64,000 nt of DNA from positions 62,001 to 126,000 of the forward strand of contig JAQGBZ010000028.1 of the NCBI GenBank assembly GCA_034687125.1. The letters run 5' to 3'. The translations under genes were made by a program, and so were the position numbers. The DNA is from Neelides folsomi. Lineage: Eukaryota > Arthropoda > Collembola > Neelipleona > Neelidae. The stretch's first letter is position 1; each line of letters starts with the position of its first letter. Below, piece by piece: positions 1-13,851 of the stretch. The notes beneath the pieces were generated by a model, which was given only the letters and a program-made list of their open reading frames with translations, was not told where the DNA came from and did not search any database.

Positions 1-2
1 TT

Positions 3-158
3 TTGATAATCCTCATGTATGGAGACAAGATCTGTGCCAGAGTGAGGACCGAGACGGAGACAATAATGGTCAAGAGGATTCGACAAAGGGAACACAAGGA
101 AAGACACATGGAGCTTCAAAAGACAAAGGCTTCTTATGGACATGAAATTGAAGTTTAA
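3..158 (+). CDS. Possible 3' terminal coding exon of an unidentified gene
   Basis: One plus-strand frame is open from the window edge to a TAA at 156-158 and reads as a charged C-terminal tail ending in ASYGHEIEV, with a run of Arg, Lys, Glu and His in the middle. The stretch is richer in G and C than the AT-rich DNA that follows, which fits an exon end. A second frame is also open nearly as far, to a TGA at 143, so the choice of frame is uncertain. I recognise no family. The upstream part lies outside the window. Confidence 0.25.
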   Translation: MIILMYGDKICARVRTETETIMVKRIRQREHKERHMELQKTKASYGHEIEV

Positions 159-2786
159 ACATTTCCAAAATCAAAATCCCATTTTATAATATTAAAAAAG
201 TTTGATATCAATTTTTCACTTTAAATTATATCAAGTAGATAAATTATCATTTAGTGTAGAATTTAAAACTTTTCACATTCCACACAAAATTAGTATTTTT
301 ATCAATATTTCACATATAATTTGTAGCTCAGAGTTCATTAGATCACGTTTGGTTATTCAGATGAAAATCATTCTTAAAACCAAACCATTACCTAATATTA
401 TAAATTATAACATATTTAATTATATGTTAGTTATTAAATATTATTATTGTATTTGTATGTATATACTTACTTGTTAAGCTCAAAGGGTTTTAAGTTTTCA
501 TATTGAGCCCTCACTTTTAACGAATCATGACAATACACCTGGAATCTCTATTTAACCTCTCTTTTAATCTCTAAAATCAAGATCTTTTGCAACACTTAAC
601 CCTTACCCAAAAACTGATCATAAACTTAAATTTTTTTTATATAAGTTCATTAACATTAATTTATAACATTATATTATAATAAGTAATTATAAAGTAAATG
701 GGTTGTATGGTCCAATTAGCAACATATTAATTATAAAAAGGTTACATACCTTAATGTATCTTTATATTTAAGCCTATTTTAATGTTAGTTACTTACATGT
801 ACAAGCAAAGTAATGATTTTACTTTAAATCCAATTTTAATCTTTCACCAATTTTTATAAGCAATTTTAGAATATGAATGTTTTAGTGTAATTTTGAATCA
901 TGGTTAAATATGAGCTATCGAGTAAACACATTCCATCCTTAAGAATCTCAAAGACTTGAAAGTGAACTATTAATGTTTAAATTCATAAATCAATTTATCC
1001 CAGCAATTTTAAAATGAAAAATATGAATTGAAATGAATCGTATTAGTATTTAGGATTCTTTATTCTTCATAATTAAAAATAAACTTGTATGGTACATTCA
1101 ACATATACATAATGTATGTGTGTATAATTTACATATTCGTGAACTAAATTTCGAAAATGATGTCTACAAGATTATTTATATATAATATATTTTAAGTACA
1201 TTCAATACATTATTCGTAATTCGTATTTTTCTCTTTCGTAATTTTATAATTTTAATTTTCAACACAATTGGGAACTGTGAGTTTATATTTAATAATGTTA
1301 TTACACAAATGAATGAGATGTGTAATTGATAGCAGCTGTATTTGAGGCACTTAGCATGTGCGTCATTTTCAAACAAAATATCTAATTAATGAGATTTTCA
1401 CTTTTGTATAATTGAAATAATTATATTTGGGGAAATAATAAAATGGGAATTTCCGAGTACTTTTGTTTTTACAGCTTTTAAAGGCATTTCATTTTGGGGG
1501 AGGAACTTTCCGATTTCTTATCGTAAACTAATAATACACCTTTAGTAATAATAATATTAATAAAATAATAATAGCCGTTATTTGGAGGCCAAGTTTACTA
1601 AGTGTTTAATTATAATCATATTCAGTATTATCAATTTGAAGTATTGGTTGGAATTGGAAGCCCTTTGGCCCCTTAGCATCCATCAATGCACCAGGGACCG
1701 GAACTCAAAATGAGTCTCACTTTATTTATTGGAATGTAACTTGAGTCACCTACCACTTCTAATTATTAAGTTCTAAATTCTCAGTACGAACAATTCCATT
1801 AATTAAATATAAAACGTTAGTTTGTTAATTGGCATTCGCATTTCCAAAAGAGGAAAATGAGCGGCCGTCGTATATTTTATGTACTAATAATAATATATAA
1901 TTTATTACTTCTTCAATATCACGCGCAGATCATTTGTAAGGGCTTTTAATACCTCTGCTACAATTGTATGATTGGGAAGGGTTTTAATTGTAATTAAGTA
2001 CCGCTTTAAACTTCATTCATCTCACAACTTTTCACTTCCACCAGAGAGAGGGAGATAAATTAATTGAAGAGCTGGTTGTGGGACACGAGATCACTCTTCT
2101 ACCAACATTGGAAGTAATCAATTAATAAATAAAATTAAAAACAATTTTTCACAGGTGTTCATTAAGAATACATTCAACTTATCAAATACATTTTTGTAAT
2201 AGTAGCTTTTAGCTAAATTAAACAAATTACAATTTATAATAATAATAATAATAATACCAATCAGAAGAGGTCATTTAAGTAACCGCAATTAAAAGTACTT
2301 TATTTAAATCAACATCCGTCCTCCTCAAATCGACAAAGGATGGAAATTGCAATAAAACTCACATTGTAAACAAATTAAGTTTTTCGCAATTCTTCCATTT
2401 TTTCAAATTATCATTCAAATATATATATGAATGTTCATCATTGAAAATGAGTATCATTTTAATATAATAAAGCATTTTATTTTAAATACCAATTTTGGTA
2501 CTTAATTGGGGGCATAAATGAATTTTAAAAATAAAATATTTTTAATGACAATTTTGGCAAATAAATTGTCAGTTTTGAATGTCCTACGCTCTTCCTCTCC
2601 ATTCCCCTCTTTCTCCCCCAATGTATGGTAGATGAAAAAGAAGGGTTTTCAATTCAACCCTTCATCTTAAGATTTCGGCTCCGTATTTTTTTTATAAAAA
2701 TAGAAGTTGTAATTTGTAAGTACAATTCCCATAAAATGATCAGGTCACCACGAAGCGAGATTCCCCCCATCCCCATAAGAAGGATA
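159..2786. other. AT-rich intergenic region
   Basis: I see no convincing coding exon here. The DNA is strongly AT-rich and includes a short AAT microsatellite at about 2237-2256. It separates the possible gene end at the left edge from the 3' end of PAN3 on the minus strand. Part of the right side should be PAN3 3' UTR, but I cannot place its poly(A) site. Confidence 0.5.
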
Positions 2787-5700
2787 CTAGGTGGTGGGAG
2801 GGGAGGGCAGGGACCCTCCGGAGCTCCCCTTCGCCCCTCCCATGGGTGGGGAGGAATTGAGGATCTGCTCGAAAGACTTTTCCAAATAATGCTTCAACTC
2901 CGCGTAGGTAGTGATGAGAAGACTTTGCTCATCCCGGGACATTAACATTACCTGCACCAAGGATCGATTAAATTGATTGCGAATTAATAAAGGTGGACAT
3001 TTGTTAATTAATTACCTTTTCCATCGCCCCGGCGTCGAGTCGGTTGAGGCAATAAACTACATGGGACATGTCGATCCACGGCCGTCCATCACTCGTCACT
3101 TGGTGGAAAACGTAATCGCGGAAAAGCTTGAGAATGTAACGATCGGAAGTTTCAGACCAAGTTGTATCCAAATTCAAACTAAACCCAAATCATTCATATT
3201 AAATTAAATCAATTTCTTCCTCTCTAGTAAACATTATTAAATAATTAAAAGTTAATAGTTGTAAGTTAAAAATCTGACTCGTGTCGCTCGATGACGGTTG
3301 AGAGCTTGACGATGATCCTCAGTAGCCGTCCGTTCTCGACCTCTTTTGCCAGGGAGTTTTCAAGGAGTTCGGCTCGAGCATTGGCCGAGTCCAACTGGTT
3401 GTAAAACCTAGCCCCGATCATGGGCATTATATCGTTGATGGAGCGGTTCCCCGTTCCCCTCGGATTCATCAGGTACATGATCAAGTTCCTGAGATCCGAA
3501 GAGTAAGTCCGCGAGATCAGCTCCAACGAAGTGGTCATGTTGTCACGCTGCACGGCCAGGAGAGAATTGCATGCCAAGGCCAAGATCATTTTCCCAAATG
3601 CCAAAAGATCCTCTTGCTAAAATAATCAATAAAATAATCAATTATAATTATTATTATTATAATTAATAATAATAATCATGATGAATATTAATGAAAATAG
3701 CTTAAATATACATAATATTAAAAGTTTCTCTGACCTGATAAAAGGGCGAATGGCTTAGGGAGTTTGTGTTTGGGTCAAATGTTACAATGTCGTAGATGCC
3801 GCATGAGTTTAGGCGGACAGTGGGACGAGTTCGAGACGTGAGAAGAATCTTGGTTGGATCGAGGGATCTGACTGCCAGCCCTGCTGCATGAATCGATCTA
3901 ATAGCCGAACTCAGTTGGACAATGTAAGACCAGAGGAGATTTTCAGGCAGCATGTCTGGAAATAAATGAATTCTCAAGATTCATCCTTCATTATGGACCA
4001 ACTCACTCGCGTGGTGACGAAGCAAAGCATTTTTCTGGTGGCTGTACGGCCGCGGCACGGATGGGTCAGTGTTGAAAGGATCAACGTAGCCGTTGACTTG
4101 ATTAGCCCGGTCAAAATGTCTCACCATCAAAGTGTCAGAAGATGGGAAGTAATCATAGACGAAAATGAGGGCTGGAAAAACATTAAAATTACGTGTCAAT
4201 TAATGACCTATCTAATTAATCAAATAATATATTATTGTTAGTTTTCGTAATATTATTAAATAGTCCTTGGACTTTCAATTCAAACTTACAACTATCACCA
4301 AAGGCCTTTGTAGTGAAGATTTCTCTTAGCTGCACAAGATTGCAATGAGACATTTGTTTCCAAGCTTCAACGAGTCCAAGCCATTTCCCCGTTGGCAATC
4401 GAAACCCTTTAAAAATTATAAAATAAAATATTAATTTCTATCAATATGAATAAATGTGGTGATTAAGGCATATTTCAATAATTGCCCTCACCATGGATCC
4501 TTCTGAGGCAGTATGCAAAGCCGTTTTTGGAGTTGATGGCCTTGTAGACAGTCGTTGGGTATCCGAAAGTGACGGATTTTTGGGCCTGGGCCTCAAGCGG
4601 ACACAGCTCATGGTAATGGTCGATCTGGGCCGGCAGATCCTGAAAAACTTGGGGATTGGCCTGGCTGAGGGCCACAGCGTTCTTGTGCATGATCTCCATT
4701 TTGAGGTCGTCCGGGAGAAAATAGGAATTTTGGAAAGTGTTTGGATGGACGACGGGATTGGGAGGGGGGCCAACGGATGCCAATCGGGTACTGTATTCCT
4801 TCAGATGAGCTGGTGGGCCAGAGTAGACGGAGAAATTTGGAAACACGTGGAGACCCCCGGGGTCTTCACCTTCAAGCCCCGATTCTTCGGAGTAATAATA
4901 AGTAGTCCCGCCCACGTTCTCCTGGTCAACCCATAATGGCTGAAAACATTCAGAAATTCATAATTAGAATTTTGAACATTTACTCATAAATTTGGATAAA
5001 AACTTGGAAAATTTGGGGAAATTTTGAATAATTTTGATACAACTTTGAAAATATGGAAAACGAAAAATTAGTTTTTGAATTATCAAATAATCAAGCATTG
5101 ATTGTAGAGTAGGTGGGCTAAGTTTTAACTTGATATAGAGGCGGGACGGGCGATGAACCCGTGGACGTCTCAACCGGCGACCCGTTTCCCATCGTCGGAG
5201 AGGTGTCTTCTGCCTGGGAGTAATTTTTCCCTTGAAACAAGGACGAGTCCATTGTCCCAAGGCCTGTAGTCGTCTCGTGAGACGAGTAATTTTCATATTT
5301 ATCATTTGAAGGACTTGGATTCAACATAGGTTCGTTCCGTTCGAACCCCACAGATCTTAACGATGATCCCTACATTCACAAATATACTTATTTAAAGGAA
5401 ATAGTCCTTTCTGTATTATTCAATTATAATTTATAACAATTAATTAAATGTTTTCTAATTGTACATGTAATTATGATTGGGTTTACAAAATCGCTTACCG
5501 AACTTTGACCCTCAATGGATAATGCAGCCAAGCTTTGGGCTAAAGGATTTTGGGAATTTACCATGTTGCCCAGCCTGGGATTTGAACTCTGGAGAAATGA
5601 AAAAATGTTGGGATTAGAATAATTAAGTATTATTCAATATAGCTGCAAAATTGAACAATTCGAATTTCTGTCTCAATTAAATTGACTGACTTTCTCAAAT

Positions 5701-5792
5701 TTATTTAAATCCACAATTACCGCTGTATATGAAGGTAGTTTTGATTCTCTTGAATGACCGCCATAGCCGCTTATTGAAAAAAAGGGATCCAT
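2787..5792 (-). CDS. PAN3: PAN3, regulatory subunit of the PAN2-PAN3 poly(A) nuclease (pseudokinase)
   Basis: PAN3 recruits the PAN2 exonuclease to poly(A)-binding protein so that mRNA tails are trimmed in the cytoplasm. I model ten exons: 5792-5721, 5588-5499, 5369-5130, 4939-4492, 4406-4290, 4171-4007, 3955-3735, 3616-3279, 3178-3016 and 2951-2787. They sum to 2019 nt, giving 672 residues. A low-complexity N-terminus is followed by the protein-kinase-like fold. Visible family signatures are [45 protein letters not shown] (in place of a catalytic HRD motif), LALACNSL and [11 protein letters not shown]. The C-terminal knob region has [10 protein letters not shown] and [10 protein letters not shown]. 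The last 18 or so residues are Gly/Ser/Pro-rich. The start at MDPFFSISG is my choice. In-frame codons continue upstream in the same exon to 5838, so a longer N-terminus, or 5' UTR exons near 6050-6480, are possible. The CCCH finger found in some PAN3 isoforms is not seen. Confidence 0.93.
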
Positions 5793-6864
5793 GACATAAT
5801 GTTGGATTGACCCACCAATTCTCGGATTTCTAATATACCTTTTTGGGTTGAAAAGAAGAGATTAAGATTGAGAAATTAATTCTTTCCTAATCATAATCAC
5901 TCACTGTATTTGTTTTGCCCTTTCTTATCTCAGTCTGAGTCTCCTTGTCGGCTCCAACCTGATAAACCCTCTGCACAAACAAACCTTCACTTAATTAATC
6001 ATTTGACCAAAAGGGGAAAGTGGGAGAAATTTACCTTCCAGCGAAGCCCCCAAAATCCAGATAAATATCAACTAGAAAATAGTAAAATAATAATAATAAT
6101 CTGTGGAGGAATTTATCAGGAAAGGGGATTACAGGGATTCACTCGGATTTAAATATTTTATATCATCCAGGCCCAACATGAAGATTTAAAAAATTGAAAC
6201 TATCCAATTAATTAAATTTCCACCCAGTTCCATCAATAATGACAATGTTGGTGTATGACCCACTGGCACGGTGATTGAATGGCGGGCGGATGCGGATCAC
6301 CCCGGTATTTGTCTCCGGGTGGGGGGAGGGAGGTTTCGTTAATTGCAATTCTCACCTGGAGGTTTTGAGAGAGATCTCCGTTGAGGACCACAGCTGTTCA
6401 AAGACTCCCCGAACTCCCAAAGAGAAACCAAGGAGGAAGGAAGTGGGAGAATAAAAATTGCGACAATCCCACACTGCAATTTCAAACCCACAAGCGGAGA
6501 CGCGTGCGAAATTTTCGCTCCGTCCGGAATTAAAATATTTAAATGAATTAACCTCATTAAGTAAGCATTGTTAAACCCAGTTGACCTGACCTGGACCCAA
6601 TTCCTGGAAGAATTCGAATGTGCGAGGGTATTTGACCCGTGTAAGAGTATTTATCTATTGGTGAGGAATTTTATTTCAATTTCAATTTTCTCGACTGCTT
6701 ACAATTAACTGAAGGAATTCAAATGCCGAGGGATTTGAAAATCTTTTCATAAGATAATCAAATAATTATTAAATATTATGATTAAATACTTAATGGTTAT
6801 TTAAATAATTAGATAATTAAACACCTAACGCTAATTTAATGAATTATGTGACGGCTTAGATCAA
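5793..6864. promoter_or_regulatory. Shared intergenic region between PAN3 and NUP205 (likely bidirectional promoter)
   Basis: PAN3 reads leftward and NUP205 rightward, with about 1.07 kb between their start codons. The part at 6240-6520 is richer in G and C than its surroundings. On the minus strand it contains a good splice donor (exon ending near 6358, then GTGAGA) that may close a PAN3 5' UTR exon. A second minus-strand exon-like piece ends with GTAAAT near 6034. I see no clear TATA box. That both genes use this region is inference from their arrangement. Confidence 0.45.
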
Positions 6865-9800
6865 ATGGCGGTCAATTACGTTTCGGATGTGAATATTGGA
6901 GCGGGGGAGTTGTATTACCCCTACAGGGATCTTAAAAATTTAATTGATCGTTCCTTGACTGACGCGAGTTCAGAACTTCTGGACGAACTCGAAGACACAC
7001 TCAAACGTCACAAGCCGGATTTCTTGAAATTGTTCAATATCAAAGTAAAGTCAATTTCATAATAATTTAATTCCACTTCATTTTTTACAATTCATTTTTT
7101 GTCATTGTGTGTATCATATCATTTTAATTCTTTACATATTTATTACAGGATAAGAATGTGCAAGATCGAGAAGAGCTTAAGAAGGCATGTATGGGAGTGG
7201 AGGGAATTTTCCTCAAAGGGTTCGAGCGGGAAGGACGCCAAGTTTTGCCACAGTCCTTGGTGCGTGAAGCGATCCTCATTTCAGATATTTTTGAAATTAA
7301 CGAGTTCCTCGCCTTGGATTTATTGGTTTTGGGTAAATCATTTAAATCATTCTTTAGTTAAAATTCTATTCAACTTTTCATAACTGGGATTACTTTGTTA
7401 GCGGAAAGTGAACAAGAAAGTTTCCCTGGTTGGGGCCGTGGACTCATCGCCGTTAATCTCTTTTATGAAGGTCGGGTCGAGCTCTTGAGCTCTCTCTTGA
7501 CCTTAATCCAAGCCCTGAGTGGAAACACCTGGAACTCCCGCGTTCCAGCGCAAACCCTCCAACTTTTTGATGCCTTTCTCTCAAACGTTTTGAAGGAAGA
7601 GCTCATGGACGTCATTTTGGGTAAAAAGTCTTGTTTAAAATAATTAATTAAAATCGTCATTTATCACTTTATTAATTAATTTAATGGTTTAGTCACAATC
7701 GACACTAAGACGAATCTCAAGGCTCAAATTGAAAAACTTGATGCGAATTTGGCCCTCGGCGATTGGCGCCATCGGTCCCAAGTGACCAAAAATATGAACC
7801 TTATTCGAGAACATTTGGGAAATATCATTTTCTGTTGGGCAGCTCAGAAAGGATTACTTTGGCCAGACACTTTAAGGCAAGGAATTTAAATTTCGAAAAT
7901 ATTCAATAAATATTAAATTTTATAATATTTAAATGTCAATTAATTAAATGTCATTGTTTGATTACTATTATTCATTAACGTATTTATTTATGTGTGAATG
8001 TAAATACTTGGAACATTTATTAATATTAATTATAATTTATCCAGGCTGTTGGAATATTTACGCAGTCGAGTTCGACCCCAAGATGAAGGATTCATCATTG
8101 GAAAGGAGCACGTGTTCATGATTTGTGCTATTTTCTATGCCATTGATGCAAATATTGCATATCCCAATTTCAATAAAGACTATTTGATCCAACTCCGGAA
8201 CTTTTGTTCCGAATGTGAGAAAAACTCCAACTTTGCCTGTGAGGAGATTTTGGAATTGTTCAAATTGACTTACTACACAAGTGTATACAAATCCCTTGGA
8301 GAAACCCATCTCAAGGAAAATTACCAAGCCACTTCTATACTCATCCGTGACGATGAAGACTTTGAATTTAAAAAAGATATGTTCGCTTTCCTCAAGAATC
8401 ACATCTTCCAAAGACCTGAGTTGGTGTCTGAAGAGGAACACGTGGCCCGTCGATTCCATACAATGTTTGCTGACTTGATCTCCTTTGCTCCACTGAAGCT
8501 CAAAGAGATGAAGAGTCGATCTGAGGATTCGGCCAAGACGGCTTTGATTTACCAAGAACAGGGAATCACTCGACCACTTCAACTACTCCAAGAATATGAG
8601 AATTTCTTGGAAGCTCTTGGGCTTTTCTATTCCCTTGATTCGTTCGAGTTGGCTCAAGACTTTTTCTCTCTTGATACTCGCTTTGCTCTTCTTAACAAAC
8701 TCGTCCGAGTTTCCTCAGTCGATCCACCCACGATGTTCGTCCCAAATGTGAAGATGCTCACAGGTTTGGCTCGAAGTTTCCCCAAAGGCGTCTTCAACCT
8801 TGTGAAACAAAATGGACATAATCTATCAATGAACCATTTCTTCGACTCTGTGGTTAAATATCTCTCGAGTTATGGAAACATTTCTAGCTTTGACGGCCCT
8901 TCTTTGTACCATTCTGAAGCTTTTGTCCAAGTTGTGTCAGATTCATCAAAGCTCCTTGTGAGTCCATCCGAGATTCGAGGAATTTGTGCATATTTGGACC
9001 TCATCACGGTTCTTGCTTCCAACTGCGAGGACGTTAAGAGATACTTCACAACAAATAAGTCCCAGTGGGTCAAAGTTTGTTTAAGCGTTTCGAAGGTCCG
9101 GGCCCTTCCAAGGATTATTAGGGCAAAAATGCTCGAAACGGCTGCAGCGGTCATTTCCATTGATTCGGCAAGTCCTGAAAGTGTCGTTGCCATATGGGAC
9201 GTATTTTACACCTCTAAACTCGTCGATCAGCATACAAGCGACATTCGGGTACAATTAATAATAAAATTAATAATAAAATTACAGTAGTATTTATAATTAA
9301 ATAAGTATAATTTTCTAAAATTTATTTAGCAACAAGAATAAGCAAAGGTGGTTTAATTTATTTTGTTCAATTTACCAGGCGGAACTTGAAGAAAAGGAGT
9401 CGAGGGATGAGCAATATATGTTGACCATTGGGTTCTTGAAGTTCTTAAATTCCCTTGTGGACATTCGATTTGCGCCTCAGGAACAAGCCGTTTTGGAAGT
9501 CGATGTCAATTCCGTGATTGATGGAGGGAATTTTGACCAATACATTGCATACATTCGCGATTCAGTTTTACTCAAAGCTTCTTATCGCTCTTACAAGAAT
9601 TTGAAGGAACGATGGGAAATGAGCACAATTGCAGTTTCAATCCTTTCAAAACTCCTTGACTTTATTCCAGGACTCATGATTCAACTTCTCTCGGACTCTC
9701 CGTTTTTCAGAACGGTAATTTAATTTTATTGTTTTAAATTTATTGTTCAAATAAATTATTAATAATGTTATCAAATCTAATATTAATATATTCATTATAA

Positions 9801-12800
9801 ACAGATCCTCAACATTCTCGTTGATTGCTTCCGAGTGAGGGAAATGACGACTGGGCCAATCCCCGACGTTGACAAATGCAGTTGGCATTGTTTGAATTTG
9901 ATTCAACGTGCGCTTCAACGCCAACATGCTTATTTTCATCGTAAAGAAGCCTCAATCCGACGAGTAGGAATTGAATAATATAATTAATTAATAATTTTAA
10001 CTTTTAATATTTATTATTAACTATAAAGAAATCTAACAAAATATTAATAAATAAATTTATAATTCTATTAATTTTTCCTCAGTTTAACTCTGTGATTGTT
10101 GGAATTCACGAGTTAATTCTCCGAGTGTCTCCTGAAACGGGAAGGAAGGAATATCTTTTGGCCATTCTTAAGTCAGTTCATTTATATAATTAATAATTGA
10201 TAGCCATTAATTAGTTTCAGATGAAATTAATTTTTTCCTCATTTCTAGATTTGTTGATTTGATCATTCCTGAACGTCATCGCACTGCGGCTCTTGAGATC
10301 ATTGCAAGTGTGTTGACAGGCCACAGCGAGTTGGACAGCCATTTGTACACAACGGTGGCAAGCGATGTGCAATTGGGTCCAATTGTTCGACACACAATTT
10401 CAACTTCACTTGACCCATCAATTGACGAAAATCTGAGACGGGTTGTCCTCAAACTGCTCCGTGTCAGCATCGTCCATCCTTCACCCAATCTGGCACTTTT
10501 CCTCCTTGGAGTGGAAAAGAAAATTGAGTTTGAAAATCCAGGTGCGTTTAATTCACTAAAATCATTCATAATTAAATTACTTAATTTGGTATTAATTAAC
10601 TATTGGCTTTTGACTATAATAACATGAGATATAATTAAAACGTTTCTTGATGTACTTTTAGGAGTTGGGGACTATCCACGAACCATCTTGCATGCTATCC
10701 TTGAAAATTCTGGGAATTTAAGAGATGCATTTTTGACCATTCTCGTTCTCGTCCGTGATCCGAGATTGTCCAAAAATCTGCTCAAGTATTTGAGAACCAA
10801 TCAATTCTATATCAAGTTCCTGAGGAACAATTTCCCACCACCGAACATGAGCCAAGAGTCAATTGGACATTTTCTTAAATGTATTGCGATTGAATTGAAG
10901 ACGTCGCTGCCAGGGCCACTTTTCAATGCCCTTGTTGGAGTGGAAAGCTCAAAATTTATTCAAATACTCGAAGACATTGACATGGAAGTCGAACCTTTGT
11001 TCATCCCACATCTTGACTTTTTCGATCCCGATGAAGTGACATCGGTATTTGATATTTTACATTATTCCATTCATGCATGGTGGTATATTGTTACTATATT
11101 GTAACTATAATTTACGATATATTTATTATTAATTTATATTTGTTCTTTAACCAAAACTTATCTTTCCTTTTAAGACACTCAAGAAATGCGAATATTATGA
11201 CCGGGAATTAAAGACACGATTTGTTCGAGTGGAATTGTTTGAAACCATTTTGAGAGATGAGATCTCAAAGTTGGAGAAAACCTCAGCATTTAGACTTCGC
11301 AGCAGCATCAATGAAGAGGCCAAAGTGAGTTATTTTCAAAATACAATTATAATATAATTGTAATTTTTTAATCAATAATGGACAATTTCATTTTTTAATG
11401 TTTGTTTGACAATAGGATTTGATTTTGTATACCCGTAATTTGAACCAAAATCGTCAGCGTGAAGCTTCTAAAGTTCTTGTGTTTGATGGATGGCGTCAGT
11501 GTTTGGAAGTTTTGACCCTAAGCATTAATTCACAATCAGTGACGAATATCGAGTTTGTATCAAACATTGCTCGAATTCTTATTGATAAGATTGTAAATGC
11601 AACGAAGCCATGTGAAGTTTTCCTTCGTCTTTGCTCGGAAACGACGTTGGTCCTTTGTTCAGTTATCGGGAACATATCGAAGGAAGTGACTGGAATGACG
11701 TTGAACGGAGTTTTGGGAGGAATTTGCAAATGGACAAGATGTGATCAAACACCATTTATTCGGGCTCATCTCTACGGTTCTATTCTTTTCCTCCTCAACC
11801 GAATGAGAAGCATGGAAGAAGCCCGGCCCAAAGGGGCTTACTTTGCCCTTGTTATGGACAACATTTGTAAGGACACGTCCCAGACACATGAAGTGAGTCG
11901 AATCCAAGCACTCACCCTTTTGAGTGAAATATTCCGATGGTTGACCCATAGAGGTCTCGGAGGACTTGACATGACCCGAATTCCTGAACTCGATACGACC
12001 ATTGTTCATGACACGACTGTTCATCCAAAAGAGACTTTTAATGAATTTGATTCCATATTGAATTCAAGGAAGGCCAACTACACTCTTAATACTACAATGA
12101 ACAAATCGAAGAGAATGGAAAAGTCCCGGACTGTTTCGCCCTATGTTACCCACTCGGACAATTTGAACTTTTTTCACTCTAAGGGTCTCCTCAAAGGCCT
12201 CGTGGAGTCCTTGATTAACGACGATGACCCATCGCTCATTGAAGTTTTCTCTGACAATCCCAATGCGGGCCATTTCAAATCCCTCCTTGTGTTCGAGGCC
12301 AAGATGGGACTTTTGTCCAGATTTGCCCGTGTGGGACTCAAAGCCACGTCATTGCTCATTGACTCGGGACTTCTCCTAAGACTTCAAGATATGAGCGCAT
12401 TCAATATTAACTTTGTGGAGGAGGAAGTGATTGCAGCAGCGGGAAGACCAGGTTTGGGAAATAACCAGAGGGCTTATTTTCTCCCACCGAGAATCAAAAG
12501 AGTTGAAATTTTGTTTGGAGCCGTTTTTAAGCTTTTTCATTCCATGCTCGACTCAGCATCCAAAAACTTCCTCTTGGTCTATCAAGTAAAGACTCAATTA
12601 ATTGACGATTTTATTAATAGAAAACTCATTACCTTTAATTATTTACTACATTGTTAAATAAATAAATTATTTTTTATTCATTTGTCTAGATTTGGAATTT
12701 CCTCAAAGCGTTCAACAACAGCGTTGTGAGTTTGCTGAGCACTCAGAAGGATTTCTTCCCTTTGCTCAATCTCTTTACGGCTCTGATGGCACGTTTGGGG

Positions 12801-13484
12801 CGAAAGCTTCCTTATCACATTGTCACTGCTTCAGATGTGACTTTCATGCCGAAGTTGCTGAGCATCCTCCGGACCCAGGCCCTTTGCCCTGAGTTCAATG
12901 CCACTCGAATTAAAATCGTCCGTAATGTGATTCAATATCTCTTCAACCACTCGACCAACATAGAAGTGGAGCGAGAGCAGAAGAAGAAGAAACGTCCTTG
13001 GCCCTGTCGCTTTGTCCTTAACCCTGCCGTAGTGGAGCCGCTGCTTCCGTGCCCGGGAACCTCCGACGATCTCTTGAGCTTAGGAGCCGTTTTGAAAATC
13101 GTTCGGGATGTGGCTCAACAGCTAAAGGGAAATGATGCTCGGATGAGAATGGACTCATTGGCTATCATTCAAATTGGCCTTGTCATTTCCTACTATCATG
13201 TTGACATTTACTTGAGAGATGTTCAAGTCAACCCAGAGCACCAGAAAGAGGAGCAGAAAAGATTTCAAAGCGAGCTTCGAACCCTCACGGAAGACTCATT
13301 TGTTAAAGCTGTGCTTGAAGCAGTCAAGGTTAATTATTATTTAATATTTAAATATGATTAAGGGCTTAAATATTTGGGAAATGATGTGTTTGATTTGTTT
13401 TCTCAGAATCCTGCCACTTCTCATTCGGACTTCATCGAAACGATCCTTTACAAAATTAGAAGACTTGCCCATTTGCCGTGCTGA
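6865..13484 (+). CDS. NUP205: NUP205, inner-ring nucleoporin
   Basis: NUP205 (yeast Nup192 family) is a large alpha-helical scaffold protein of the inner ring of the nuclear pore, where it binds the NUP93 complex. I model 14 exons: 6865-7044, 7149-7332, 7402-7620, 7693-7876, 8045-9248, 9379-9714, 9805-9963, 10083-10171, 10249-10541, 10662-11044, 11175-11324, 11416-12585, 12690-13328 and 13407-13484. These give 5268 nt and 1755 residues with every phase consistent. Family-like segments are KRHKPDFLKLF near the N-terminus, ELDANLALGDW-like LDANLALGDW in exon 4, VRSVV-like helical repeats throughout, and a C-terminal YKIRRLAHLPC. The protein is somewhat shorter than human NUP205 (about 2000 residues). 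The intron after exon 4 has a GC donor. An AATAAA lies at 13521-13526. Confidence 0.93.
7877..8044 (+). other. NUP205: GC-AG intron in NUP205
   Basis: The exon ends ...TTTAAG and the intron begins GCAAGG, the typical strong form of a GC donor. It ends in CCAG. Joining AG to G restores an Arg codon and keeps the long downstream exon in frame. No GT donor nearby gives the same frame. Confidence 0.8.
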
Positions 13485-13520
13485 ATCTTCACAACTTCAT
13501 TATTAATTCCCAGTACAATG

Positions 13521-13526
13521 AATAAA
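13521..13526 (+). terminator. Poly(A) signal of NUP205
   Basis: AATAAA lies 37 nt after the NUP205 stop codon, the expected place for a short 3' UTR. Confidence 0.6.
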
Positions 13527-13851
13527 TTCAATTCCCCCTTTTCATAACATTTCATTGATCAAGTAAGCACATGATTGGATTGATGCATTATTTAATTGGA
13601 ATTATATATGTATTATGACTTTATGACAAGATGCCACAATGACAGGTTTTGTTAAGTTTATATAGTTATATGGGTAATACATTGTTAAATAGGTTAGCTT
13701 TGTATTAGGTCTGGAGTTTGGGTATTTGAGTCAATAATTCATTTATTGGACATTTCAAGAATTGTTATAATGGGTGGAGTTATTGACGTGATCGATTTTA
13801 TGAAATAAATATCCTCTTCATACCGCCCCTCAAACAATCATTTATCAACAG

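Noticed and set aside
4493-4936. 147-residue plus-strand open frame inside PAN3
   Set aside because: Antisense of PAN3 exon 4; the minus-strand frame carries the conserved PAN3 sequence with correct splice phases.
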